A stretch of 64,000 nucleotides of DNA from Shewanella psychropiezotolerans (GCF_007197555.1 NZ_CP041614.1:558001-622000); one strand, 5' to 3'; positions 9,614 through 18,674 are shown, counted from the stretch's first letter. Notes: generated by a model not told the origin, from the sequence alone. Program-made: numbers and translations.

Positions 9614-10488
9614 CTAAGCTTCTGTTTCTGAATGATAGTGGTGGCTAATTTTCTGGAGTGTTCCTGGAGAAATCGAGGGGAAATCCCGACGTTGATAATA
9701 CTCAAGGTAAGTATCGGTAAATATCTTGCTACGACTTACCTTGTCCAGTTGCGTGACGAGCTGCCAGCCAGAGCTATTTTGACGTAAACAGCACTGGCTA
9801 TATTGCCCTATGACATGGGTGAGATCTGTTCCTCGGGCGATTAAGGCCCTGTCAACTTCGGCAAAGTAGGCGGCTCCCGACCAATATACTCGGGTAAAGG
9901 CACCTCTGTTCCACATATCATCAGACACATCACTGAGCCTTCCTGGATGTGAGCGGGTTCTTGCTTTACCCCGGTCAAAGCCATCTTTCATGCGAGCTTC
10001 ATATTGGCTTAGATCTATTACTTTAGCGCCTAGCATGGTCAGATATTGCATATAGGTGGCAAAGCCTTCGTTTAACCAAAATGAGGGGTGTCAAGATAAG
10101 GCAGATAAAGGTGGGACAGCTCATGATACAGGGTCCAGTCATCGACAAATTCCTGCAAGGATGCATTGGCATCAACCTGAAGCTTCACTTTAGTCGGTGA
10201 GCCGCGATCCACTTGCGCAAAAGGTACAGGTTCTCGGGCATATCTCTTTCTTACGACCTCTATGGTCAGCGAGTCCATAGGGATAGGTGAAAGCGTCTGT
10301 TCAACCGCATCGATACCTTGAGTGATCCATAGGTTTACCGTTTTGGCTTGCTGCTTCGATAATCCACTATGCTTGATATCGAGCTGGGTTGCATGGCTGA
10401 GCTCGAGAGCTGAAATAACAAAGCAGATGAATCCGACGGCGATAGGCAATAGTACCCGATAGGGGATCTGTGGTGCCGTTGGCTTCAT
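9614..10488 (-). pseudogene. Membrane-anchored gluzincin metallopeptidase, broken by a 1-base frameshift
   Basis: Two pieces join into one protein of about 290 residues. The first (10488 to 10072) has a single N-terminal membrane segment (VLLPIAVGFICFVISALEL) and ends with the zinc motif HELSH followed by LYLPYLDTPHFG and a stop. Adding one T to the T4 run near 10078-10081 restores HFWLNEGFATYMQYL, the expected downstream glutamate motif (NEGFATY), and runs into the second piece (10051 to 9614). HExxH plus NEG...Y is the gluzincin signature. The ORF is therefore interrupted exactly between the zinc ligands and no active enzyme would be made unless the indel is a sequencing error. Confidence 0.85.
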
Positions 10489-10844
10489 ATGGACGTTTCC
10501 TGAATGATGGAGTCAATCTTAACTTAAGATATTTAAGCGCTTTTATCAGGTGTTTGAGTGTTACAAAGGATGAATAGTCAGCTTTTATTGAGCTAACAGA
10601 GCCAGTCCTGTGGGGATGGCAGCTGGAATCAAACAGAGGAAATTCAAGGCTGGCAGCTCTGTGGAATAGGAGTTGTAGTTGGCAGTCGGCATAAAATAAT
10701 CTGTAACAATTAGCTCACCTGTATCACTCGAGATTAATTGGACATTACTGTACTAATACCAATCGATATTATCAGTAACCTGATGCCCGTTAATCATGAT
10801 AGCTAAATCCAATATCTGCTTACTCTGAATATAAAGGAATGATG
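10489..10844. other. Intergenic stretch with possible gene remnant
   Basis: No supported gene. On the minus strand roughly 10586-10760 is an open frame without a convincing start that ends in a hydrophobic tail (IPTGLALLAQ); it may be the decayed 3' end of a membrane-protein gene. The palindrome TAATACCAATCGATATTA lies at 10754-10771. Confidence 0.35.
10754..10771. repeat. TACCAATCGGTA-type intergenic palindrome, copy 1
   Basis: TAATACCAATCGATATTA, a near-palindrome. Related copies occur at 32814, 36265, 47071 and 57752, all in intergenic DNA. Confidence 0.6.
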
Positions 10845-11624
10845 ATGAGAATCTCTGCTCTAGCTCTCTTGCTGGCAACAAGCTTTACCGCAACGTCTGT
10901 GCTTGCCACGCCACTGTCCATGTTGGATCTCAATAAACTGATGGTGAGCAGGGCGCCCTGCTAAAGATAAGGCCCGCGATGAGGCACGTAAGCCTGCCGA
11001 GGTGATGCATTTTTCTGGAGTGGAACAGGGAGATAAGGTACTGGATCTGTTCGCCGGTGGCGGTTGGTACTCTGAGTTATTTTCGATGGCCGTAGGCAGT
11101 AAAGGCAAGGTATACGCGCAAAATGATAGCGTGATTTGGCGCTTCGCCGAGAAGGGATTACCGAGCGGACTAAGGCTAACCGTCTGTCCAATGTTACTCG
11201 TCTGGATAAGATAGATATTGCTGATATGGACATTCCAGCAAAGAGCATAGATATCGCCTTTACGGCACTGAATTATCATGACCTTTTCTTCACCTATAAC
11301 ATAGATGAGAAAACGGGTGAGAGAACAGAGTTTCGCGAGCAGGCAGTCGATCATAAGGCTGCGCTGGCTAAGATAAAGGCATCGATGAAAGATGATGGTG
11401 TATTTATTATTATCGATCATGAAGCCATCAGAGGTTCAGGCTATGATGCGCCAAATTCAGTGCATAGGATTGACTCGAATATCGTCAGGTATCAGATGGC
11501 CGAAGCTGGCTTTAAGCTGGTCGAGGAGGCCTTTTACTTAAGAAATCCTAACGACAATAAGTCGATCAATGTGTTCGAGAAAGAGACACGGGTAAGACTG
11601 ACAGATTTATCTATAAATTCGTGA
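10845..11624 (+). pseudogene. Exported class I SAM methyltransferase, broken by two frameshifts
   Basis: Start at 10845 (MRISALALLLATSFTATSVLA, a clean signal peptide, AAGGA upstream). The frame stops at 10966. Removing one G from 10951-10953 continues into KDKARDEARKPAEV and VLDLFAGGGWYSELFS, the SAM-binding motif I. That frame in turn fails near 11158, where adding one G to GGG gives EKGITERTKANRLSNVTRL and the rest of the protein (MDIPAKSIDIAFTALNYHDL, then KASMKDDGVFIIIDHEA) to 11624. The assembled product, about 260 residues, fits the family of predicted periplasmic methyltransferases common in Shewanella. With one insertion and one deletion it cannot be expressed as read here. Confidence 0.85.
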
Positions 11625-11834
11625 AAAAAGCGCAGTGATAATTTAGACGCAGGCTTTGGACATTGTCGGATAACAAGTTGCTTAAATATCTGTTGAGTTC
11701 GGTTCATTGGGCGACTTTGATGTTTGGCTAGTTGATTGAAGATCGCAACTTTAATTTTATCTATCACCTGCCGTGGGTGCTGTATATGGATATACGAATG
11801 TCGTGAAGGCATGGATGCCTAAGAGCGACCTTAA

Positions 11835-11924
11835 GTGCAAAAACTTCTGTGACACGGCGTAAATATATCCCTATAGCCTCGGCCGTGACATCCTTGTCAC
11901 GGACGGTCACAGCCGCGTTTACAC
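11835..11924 (-). repeat. 90-bp structured palindromic repeat, copy C
   Basis: Read on the minus strand, this 90-bp unit begins GTGTAAACGCGGCTGTG and ends CACAGAAGTTTTTGCAC; the ends pair imperfectly. Inside, CCGTGACA and TGTCACGG (11883-11902) form a perfect 8-bp stem around AGGA. Copies A (19547) and B (19838) are exactly the same length with the same AGGA loop and different but still paired stems. Homologous flank continues to 11961 and resumes at 13708 beyond the inserted IS. Confidence 0.75.
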
Positions 11925-11961
11925 CTGAATGTTTGCTTCTTCGATTTGAATTTTACTGGCC

Positions 11962-13707
11962 TGTGATTACCGAGGGAGACTGACGGATTAATTACCGTGG
12001 GACTTTGTCGTTTTACACTATCGATATTAGTCCATTAATATCACTTTCACTAAGGTGTTTTTTCTAATGCCTCTGCACGCTCGATCCGTAACACCTTAGT
12101 ATTCAGTTTTTCTCTTACCCAGATGTTTCTGATTGTAGAGTGACTGATTGATATATTGTACCTTTTCATCATTTCACCGCTGATATGGATTTGGGTCAGG
12201 TGGGGTTTTTCTAACGTTAAGGTGATGATTTTATCCTCAGTATCTTGGTCTATACGATTGGTATGACGAGGGATGCCATACATCCTTTTGAGCGCCAGAG
12301 GTCCCTGAGTTTCAAGCAGCCGTCGATTATTGTAGATACTTTCCCTAGAGCAACCACTGATCCGAGCCGCTTCAGATAAGTTACCTAGCGCTTCTGCAAG
12401 TTTGATGGCATCGAGTTTTCTCTGCACTTCCTCTCCATATTCCGTGAGCTTGCTCGGCTCCTTGATTTCAGAGATGGCGAGCTTACGATCGGCAAAATAA
12501 GCGGCGAAGTCGCCATCTAACTGCTTTCGTATTTCAACTTTCTGGTTCACGATTGAATGCCTTAAGGGGAGTCTATCGTGTACATGGTGTTGCTGAAACT
12601 GAAGGTATGATCGCGCCGGATTTTTCTATATTCCTTTTGGATGCAGATCGCATCAAGGTCGATATACTTAGGAACGGGTTTGAATTCTGAGCGGATATTC
12701 TTTGCGTTGACGGTAAGTTTCGGCAACCAGTAATCTGGAATGAAAACGTTTTGAAGGTAATCATTGGCACTGTCCATATCCGCTATTTCTGCCAGACGAA
12801 GCTCAGGAACCAAGCGGTCTTGGAAGGTATCGAACGCTCGTTCAACCCGCCCTTTACCTTGAGGAGAGTTAGCAAAAATAATCTCTATCCCAAGCTCCTT
12901 ACAGGCCCTTTGCATTTGTGAGAAGTTACAACGCTTCGGTCCACCAAAGATGCCCGCTCTATCGACGTAAAGCGTCTTAAACAGCCCTCGCTTCTTGATA
13001 TAGGCTTTCATGACCTTCATACAACCAACGGTGGTCTCGGACGGGAAGAACTCGGCATGAATATCGCTGGTCGCATCGTCGATAATGGTGATTAAGCAAG
13101 ACTTATTATCACCGAACCACAGGTGTGGACTGCCATCCATTTGCAGCATTAATCCCGCAGACTCCATCCGCTCACGCCTTCTTCTCACTTTTGAACGGCG
13201 ATGCTTCGCTCGTTTCACATGGTGAATATCATGAGCCCAAGAGCGAAGAGTCTCACGCTTAACTTGAATACTTTCCACCACCTCTAACATGTCAGCCAAA
13301 TGCTGTAGGTTGAAGTCGTAGTATTTTTCTTTAATGAGTGACTGAACTTGTCTTTTCAATGTGCCAGGGATCTTGTTGGCAGGGGCTCTCCCCGTATTGC
13401 CATGGACAACAAAACGAATGCCATCTTTTTTGTATCGACTGAGATAGCGTTCAATGGTTCGACGGGACTTATTGAGCAGTTTTGAGGCGTTAAGAATGCT
13501 GATTTTGCCTTGAGCAACCTTAGCAATCACATCAACAGTAAGTTGGGATTGAGAATCCATAATGATCATCCTTAGTAACCTCTGAAAAGCTCACAGTGGC
13601 AATCAGAGAACTACTAAAAGTTAGATCCGTCAATTTCCCTTGGTAATTATTAAAAACGACAAAGTCGCTTGGTAGTTAAGGTACGACAAAGTCCCTTGGT
13701 GATCACA
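11962..13707 (-). mobile_element. Insertion sequence with multiple end repeats (IS1202/ISNCY-like)
   Basis: A 1,746-bp element with ends TGTGATTACC and GGTGATCACA (TG...CA termini). The flanking target duplication is TTTGAATTTTACTGGCC (11945-11961) and the same with one more T (13708-13725). Each end carries several copies of a roughly 23-bp motif close to TGATTACCAAGGGACTTTGTCG: 11963-11986 and 11987-12010 on the left, 13627-13650, 13657-13679 and 13684-13706 on the right in inverse orientation. Such arrays resemble transposase binding sites in Mu/Tn7-like systems. The long target duplication and DDE/rve transposase point to the IS1202 group, without certainty. It sits inside repeat copy C. 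Confidence 0.8.
12050..13569 (-). pseudogene. IS transposase (DDE/rve integrase fold), split by a 1-base frameshift
   Basis: The first ORF (13569 to 12562) has an N-terminal helix-turn-helix (ISILNASKLLNKSRRTIERYL), a basic linker and an integrase core: LQMDGSPHLWFG with the first Asp, IIDDATSDIHAEFF, LYVDRAGIF with the second, and SPQGKGRVERAFDTFQDRL with the catalytic Glu. It stops at TIDSP. The second ORF (from 12550, -1 frame) has another helix-turn-helix (EAARISGCSRESIYNNRRLL) and looks like the native C-terminal part. One missing base near 12562-12570 would join them into about 500 residues. Programmed -1 frameshifting is a weaker alternative, because the local sequence is not a classic slippery heptamer. 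Confidence 0.75.
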
Positions 13708-13929
13708 TTTGAATTTTTACTGGCCATTAACTCGTTTGTGGACAAAAGTTAGTTAGTGCTTAAGCTCTAAAATTTACGATTCACATTATCATAAGTAATG
13801 ACTATCTTAAGAAACGGGATTGTACTCACTAAGGATGGATGGATCGCAGTTCATCTACAACCAGAAAAAAAGTTTAGGTTAGGCGTTCTAGATGAACCGC
13901 CCTCGGCAATATGCTCCTGCGTTGCTCTA

Positions 13930-14010
13930 CCTCCTGAATCTATTCAGTCGTGTGCGGAGCCGCATGCAGGGTGGTGTGGGGGCTGGAGGTTAGAGACCTC
14001 CAGCTACCCG
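13930..14010 (+). other. GC-rich hairpin segment resembling a group II intron 3' end
   Basis: GCTGGAGGT and ACCTCCAGC (13982-14004) form a perfect 9-bp stem with loop TAGAG, preceded by GGAGCCGCATGCAGGGTGG and followed by CTACCCGATT. The arrangement recalls the domain V/VI end of some bacterial group II introns, but the GNRA tetraloop of domain V is not evident, so this may be another mobile-element remnant. The open frame that spans it (13798-14052) shows no recognisable protein and I do not call it a gene. Confidence 0.35.
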
Positions 14011-14022
14011 ATTAAGTGCGAT

Positions 14023-14571
14023 CTAAAGAATACCACGAAGTTTTTTAGATAAATAATCAAGATTTATCTCTGATATCAATGTTGCAAAAGGAGCTCTGCC
14101 CAAATGTTTAGGGTACAAATCTTCGCGTAACTCTCCAACTTTGAAGGCAGGAATATCTGCCTGTTGAAGCATCGAAATAACCTTTAATGCATGATTATGA
14201 TATTTTATTTCATTCAGCTTTCTCGCTGATGCACCTTTAGGTTTCCCCCACCCCAAGACAGCAAAGTCCACAGTATTTAATAACAAAGAAATTCTCTCAA
14301 AATTCAATTCACTTTGTTGTTGGTGCAACTCCAATTCAGATGAGTAAGTTTCATAAAGAGGATATAAGTTTACGATAATAACTTCTTTGACTTCCCGGCG
14401 CTCGTTATAGATTCTGGTCAGTACATTATTAATAGTACTATCTGATACTAAATTATTTGCAGTTGCTGGATTCATCATGACTACAAGTGCAATTTGAGTA
14501 CCCGTTCTCACATATGGAATTCTAATCGAATACCGAAAATCATTATTTCCAGATGAATTGCCATCAACCAC
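14023..14571 (-). CDS. DUF1643 family protein
   Basis: A 182-residue soluble protein. The N-terminal strand VVMMNPATANNLVSDSTINN matches the family's Met-Asn-Pro-(S/T)-x-A motif, followed by IIVNLYPLYETYS and, near residue 110, VLGWGKPKG. Function of the family is unknown; members are frequent in phage and genomic islands. This gene opens an island of minus-strand genes with low G+C and long spacers. TTG-, GTG- or further ATG-starts downstream are possible; the chosen ATG has no strong ribosome site. Confidence 0.75.
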   Translation of the reverse strand: MVDGNSSGNNDFRYSIRIPYVRTGTQIALVVMMNPATANNLVSDSTINNVLTRIYNERREVKEVIIVNLYPLYETYSSELELHQQQSELNFERISLLLNTVDFAVLGWGKPKGASARKLNEIKYHNHALKVISMLQQADIPAFKVGELREDLYPKHLGRAPFATLISEINLDYLSKKLRGIL

Positions 14572-14870
14572 GATATCGTCTTTTTCACGATATCTTTATA
14601 ACTTGTCATTTTATGATGACTCCAAATTATTAACGTAAGCACTTAACACCGCACTAAGTGGATTAAAACAGTTGGTTATAATTTGTGAGGCACGAACAAA
14701 ATCAACTGTTTTTGTCCGTTTAAGCAATTTATTAGCTGATTTTAATTGCGAGATGAACGCACACACAGTCATATTGGTTACAGCCAGAGCATCGGATCAT
14801 ATGCTCATCCCAACCTTTAAGGGGAGTAACTATTGTATATATTTTCACTATTGACTTCCTTTTACTTTAA
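14572..14870. other. AT-rich spacer, no gene seen
   Basis: No supported gene or clear signal; the open frame at 14672-14854 on the plus strand has no family resemblance and no ribosome site. Confidence 0.4.
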
Positions 14871-14975
14871 TTAATCTTCATCATCAGAGTCTTGGAACCA
14901 AGCTGGTTCATCACTATAACCACTTTCATCACAAGCACTGCAACCATTACCACTACAGCTTTCACATTCATCCAC
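14871..14975 (-). CDS. 34-residue acidic Cys-rich peptide
   Basis: A GTG-start ORF of 34 residues with GAGGT about 7 bases upstream. It begins MDECESCSGNGCSACDESG, giving a CxxCxGxGCxxC arrangement like one half of a DnaJ-type zinc finger, and ends in an acidic DSDDED tail. The four cysteines in twelve residues suggest a metal-binding knuckle. It lies between DUF1643 and an orphan gene on the same strand. No relative is recognised; the coding call rests on the ribosome site and the non-random composition. Confidence 0.55.
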   Translation of the reverse strand: MDECESCSGNGCSACDESGYSDEPAWFQDSDDED

Positions 14976-15121
14976 TTTATTACCTCATTTTTTATTACAG
15001 GGAAAACTTAATGTATATGCAAATCAGCCAACGCTCTGTTAAAGTCTGAGCCACGCAATACAAAAGCCGCTGTAAACCGTCTTAAACACTGAACTAAACG
15101 CATTGCGAATTGATCGGGGGT

Positions 15122-15742
15122 TTACCTAATTTCTTGCCTAATACTGTAATAGGCATCATTTACTGGTTTAAATACCATACCCAACTCACCATTTAATAGA
15201 GAGTGAATATGTTCTAAAATACGAGCTTTTACATTGTCACCATTTTCAGGATGTTCCCAAGCTTTATAGGGAAGGGAGCAGTTATCTCGAATATCAATAT
15301 ACGTCGCGTTGATTCTTATCACTTCGCTATACCATGAAATGTTACCGACCCGAGAACTTCGTTTTAGATAATTAATACAAGCATCCCCAAACACCTTAAT
15401 TAACTCTTTCTCTCTAGATAAAAGCAGGACTTTATCAAGACTTTTTAAACTATTCGCAAAACTATCAGAGGCTTCACGCTCAGCCAAAGCTGTCAACCGA
15501 CGTCCCTCTAAGAATTTAGATAACTCTTTATTAGGATCTTCATCATTCTCAATACAGTTTTTAGCCGCTAAAAATCCTGCCATATAATCTTTATGGATTA
15601 GAGTCATTTGATTATAAAGAGGCTCTATGTGCTCTTCCAAAATCTCACCACGCTTATCGTTAAACCCAGAAATAATGTTACTGAAAAAATAGGTAACATT
15701 TTTCATGGCCTCAGAAACAGAAGCTATAGTATTTGCGTCCAT
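15122..15742 (-). CDS. Orphan helical protein in the island
   Basis: A 206-residue protein, mostly charged alpha-helical in appearance (EEHIEPLYNQMTLIHKDYMAGFLAAKN, REASDSFANSLKSLDKVLLLSREKELIKVFGDA), with no signal peptide or membrane helix. It is not recognised. Low G+C and a long spacer on both sides match its island neighbours. A role in defence is possible given the AbiH neighbour, but nothing in the sequence shows it. Confidence 0.6.
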   Translation of the reverse strand: MDANTIASVSEAMKNVTYFFSNIISGFNDKRGEILEEHIEPLYNQMTLIHKDYMAGFLAAKNCIENDEDPNKELSKFLEGRRLTALAEREASDSFANSLKSLDKVLLLSREKELIKVFGDACINYLKRSSRVGNISWYSEVIRINATYIDIRDNCSLPYKAWEHPENGDNVKARILEHIHSLLNGELGMVFKPVNDAYYSIRQEIR

Positions 15743-16263
15743 ATTAAATTTTCCCCATTCGACTTTACGTCTTAGTATTTATGCGTTGCACTGCTTGCAA
15801 GGCACAAATCGCTTGCTAGACTTGGCCACTGCCTAGTCCAGGTTAATTGGTTTGCTTTTTTGATGCTGACTTTGGGGTGTGGAGCAGGTATAGGGCATAA
15901 ATTCGTTATTGCTTAAGCTCTAATGCGTCATTACCATTTCCTATCTGCGGCTAATTATACAGTTAACTACTCTCATGTAAATGATGGTGTGCTTTTCATT
16001 TGCTATGACTTAGCATCTTGATAATCGAGTTGTAACCTATGAGAAAATATATGGGAAATGGGTAGGATATATGTGTAACTAAATGTTGATGCTAAAACAT
16101 AATGGGGCACAAACGTGCCACTCGAATACTTAAGTTTGCCTGTAGATATTCATGAGAACGGAATACTGATTATGGGGAAGTTTTAGATAATTTTTTCTAT
16201 ACCAACATGAGTCAACTTTAAATTAACGACCAATTGTACTGTACTTGGCTGCTACAAAGTATT
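15743..16263. other. 520-bp spacer, no gene seen
   Basis: No supported ORF or RNA. It is AT-rich with short dyads near 15785-15850. TTGCTTAAGCTCTAAT at about 15911 echoes GTGCTTAAGCTCTAAA at about 13756, a hint of a shared short repeat. Confidence 0.4.
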
Positions 16264-17190
16264 TCAAAGGCACATTGTCAGCTGGGACATTTCGAACAAA
16301 TGTATCCTGTTGTGATCATCCACAAGTCCCTCAATCCGTTCGAATATTACATTTCTCTGGTTACATGGATAATAGGTGACCCACCATTGACAATTTGGCC
16401 TGACAATCTTGTTTACATAGTCAAAGTAAGTTTGATCAATTTCAGTTAAAGAATGACCTAGGATTATCACTCTATCAATATCTGATAAAGACTGTAGGAA
16501 CGCGCTAGAAGCTTTGATACAAGCAGCTGTGTCCTTGTAACTCTTTTTAAAATATTCATGAGCTTCACGAACAGCACACTCGTAATCAGGTGAGTAAGAA
16601 TCAGAGTGTGCTTCCCTCGCTTCTTCAGAGAGTATGGATATATCAATTTGGGGCTGGGGATTGTATTCAGAATCCTCCATACCATGCCCTATAACAATTG
16701 GAGCTTCTTGGCTATTCAGTTTGCCATGAATGTAACAAATATGGTCTGGAGATATGTTATAAATCCGCTCAAGGGTGTTGGTGTAGTTGAAACATAGAAA
16801 ACGAGCATTAGTATCGAGCTTCAATATATTATTTTGCTCAACAGCCTGAATTTCAGCCAATGATAAATACCCGCTCAAATCAGCTCGAAGTCCGTTGGTA
16901 AGCACGTCAATGGCATTTTCGACCTCATAAACAAATTGATTTTCATGAGGGTCATCATCATAATATTCGCTAGCATGTTCAATGAGTTCATCGACATCAA
17001 AATTAGCAAGATTTATCTCTAGCTGCTCCCAGTGTTCATACAAATTCTGTTCAGCTAACATCATAAAAACACCATTTTCATATAAGCGATGAAAGGAACT
17101 ATATTTGGAATAGTTACGAAAACCTTTTAATTATGTGGACAAGCCATGATGCAAATCAAATCCATTGCCAATGACGTAGAGTGTACTCAT
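16264..17190 (-). pseudogene. AbiH-family abortive-infection protein with an in-frame nonsense codon
   Basis: The gene starts at ATG 17190 with MSTLYVIGNGFDLHHGLST, the diagnostic AbiH N-terminus (GNGFD), and AGGA upstream. Codon 20 is TAA (17131-17133). The same frame continues as LKGFRNYSKYSSFHRLYENG, then LYEHWEQLE, and on through ARFLCFNYTNTLERIY, HGKLN and VIILGHSLTEIDQTYFDY to 16264. Without the stop the product is 308 residues, normal for AbiH. A shorter product from an internal ATG at 17064 would lack the GNGFD motif and is unlikely to work. AbiH proteins act in anti-phage abortive infection in lactococci. Confidence 0.85.
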
Positions 17191-17332
17191 GCTGGTATCA
17201 TCCTGCCTTGCGAAGTTTAGGGAAGTAGCCCATAGGTTAGAAAATAGATCGCTAATTACTTTGTCGCATTACGAAAATTTGGTCAATGTTCTTATGCTCG
17301 AAATAACCAAAATCATGTAGCTAACTCGGAAC

Positions 17333-17391
17333 GGGGCAATAACGTCTTGGGTTATCACTCTAAGACGTACCCGAACAATAACGATTGCCCC
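17333..17391. repeat. 59-bp imperfect palindrome
   Basis: The outer arms GGGGCAAT and ATTGCCCC are perfect, and the inner arms ACGTCTT and AAGACGT (17342-17368) are perfect. Size and layout recall an integron attC site, but the strict R-box consensus is not met and no integrase is present. Confidence 0.5.
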
Positions 17392-17451
17392 TGATTAAGT
17401 TGGGCCACTGGTGTACTAGCTACTGTAGAGTTTTTATATTACAGTTAACTG

Positions 17452-17697
17452 TTAATAGAATACTTCCAGAGCCCACTTAACTAATGCAGATTTATTTTTA
17501 ATTGGTTTTGATGAAAACTCTAAAATATTTTGCCCATCAACATTACCAGTGATTAGCATCCCGCCCTTATCAACAGTCCAGTAACTTGTACTTTGCACTG
17601 CTGTTATTTGGCCATTCTCTTCTTTAGTGGTGAAATCGCGAGAATTCAATTTGTTATTCCTTTGCCATGTCATTGTGTAAGTTGAATATTCAATCAA
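17452..17697 (-). CDS. Small orphan protein
   Basis: An 81-residue ORF with a TTG start at 17697; an ATG at 17673 (MTWQRNNKLNSRDF) is the alternative. Neither has a clear ribosome site. The sequence looks like a small beta-rich domain (VQSTSYWTVDKGGMLITGNVDGQNILEFSS). No family is recognised. It sits in the run of minus-strand island genes. Confidence 0.4.
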   Translation of the reverse strand: MIEYSTYTMTWQRNNKLNSRDFTTKEENGQITAVQSTSYWTVDKGGMLITGNVDGQNILEFSSKPIKNKSALVKWALEVFY

Positions 17698-17752
17698 AAA
17701 AATAAGGTTAGATCAACTGGTCATACTTAGCTTGTTATGTGCCGATTACCAC

Positions 17753-17899
17753 CTATTTATCGTCGTTTTCCAATATAGGTTGATCGTCCTGCGGCTGATT
17801 ACCATCTACTCCTACTTTTTTCAATCGTTTCTCTTCCTTCTTTTTCTTTTTTGCTATTTCTTTCTGGCGCTTTTCTAAACTGTAATTTTGCTTAGCCAT
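17753..17899 (-). CDS. 48-residue lysine-rich small protein
   Basis: A 48-residue ORF with a strong ribosome site (AGAGGATAATATC before the ATG). It starts MAKQNYSLEKRQKEIAKKKK, a basic helix, and ends in an acidic tail (PQDDQPILENDDK). Short proteins with this MAK..SLEKRQKE..KKKK start are common in marine gammaproteobacteria; the function is unknown, possibly nucleic-acid binding. It is too short for a usual ORF cutoff. Confidence 0.65.
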   Translation of the reverse strand: MAKQNYSLEKRQKEIAKKKKKEEKRLKKVGVDGNQPQDDQPILENDDK

Positions 17900-18117
17900 T
17901 GATATTATCCTCTACATAAATTCGGGGTTATAGCCTTTAGAATACGGTATTTTGCAACCGATTGCGCTCTTCATAGCATCGTAAGTGCCCACGGTCGTGA
18001 TAGTGTACAGAGCAATAAGGAATGTACACAGTTCCTCAGGCTCGTGAGCCATGTGCTTAGAAAATCGCATGAGATCCTTGGCGAACCTGGATTTAGCTGC
18101 TGGTCAAATTGATATAT

Positions 18118-18447
18118 TTATACGAAACCAACCAAAATCCCGATTGCAAAAATTGGCCAATACCATACATCGTTCATAAATCTGTCTAGAAGACAAAAGT
18201 AGATTGCCGCAAAAACAAATGAGATAGTAGCCCCAATAAGACTACCAACAAATCCTGCACCAAAAAGAAGAGACAGAACAAGGAATATTGATGTGTAAAT
18301 ACCTGCATAAAGGAAGGGTTTCTCATTCTGTTCAAGTAATTTTGCAAGTCCGAATATAATTAATATTTTTAGAATAAATATCATTTTTAAATTGTCACAT
18401 CCATCTCTATTTAACTTTGTATACACGCCTTGTGCGTTTTTAATCAC
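18118..18447 (-). CDS. Small multi-spanning membrane protein
   Basis: A 109-residue protein starting at a GTG (MIKNAQGVYTKLN). Three to four hydrophobic helices are visible: MIFILKILIIFGLAKLL, LYAGIYTSIFLVLSLLFGAG, IGATISFVFAAIYFCLL and WYWPIFAIGILVGFV. No family is recognised. It is the last of the minus-strand island genes before the intron. Confidence 0.5.
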   Translation of the reverse strand: MIKNAQGVYTKLNRDGCDNLKMIFILKILIIFGLAKLLEQNEKPFLYAGIYTSIFLVLSLLFGAGFVGSLIGATISFVFAAIYFCLLDRFMNDVWYWPIFAIGILVGFV

Positions 18448-18538
18448 CTGAATCTACTCTGTTTTTTATTATCACTCAATAGTAAATCGTGAACTGAATA
18501 CGCAAAAATCGGTAGATATCCGCAAAAAGCCAATAATA

Positions 18539-18554
18539 CTGTATATAAACACAA
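18539..18554. promoter_or_regulatory. LexA/SOS-box-like sequence
   Basis: CTGTATATAAACACAA, preceded by TA, matches the LexA consensus CTGT-N8-ACAG except for the final base. It lies 92 bases upstream of the small membrane-protein gene on the minus strand. Chance occurrence cannot be excluded. Confidence 0.35.
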
Positions 18555-18674
18555 GCACAGGTTAACTAAAGAGTTGTCGCTAAACAGAAAGAATTACTTC
18601 TTTAACTGATGAGAAAAAGTATTGCAAAGAGTTGAGTGCTGTTTTGGGCGAATTGCAGGTACTAACTCGCATCG

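Noticed and set aside
12573..12770. 65-codon open frame inside the transposase
   Set aside because: It is an alternative frame of the transposase C-terminal region, not a gene.
13798..14052. 84-codon plus-strand ORF
   Set aside because: It crosses the GC-rich hairpin segment, has no recognisable protein pattern and no ribosome site.
17333..17391. attC site of an integron cassette
   Set aside because: The 59-bp palindrome has the right size, but the RYYYAAC/GTTRRRY boxes are not met and no integrase gene is in the window.
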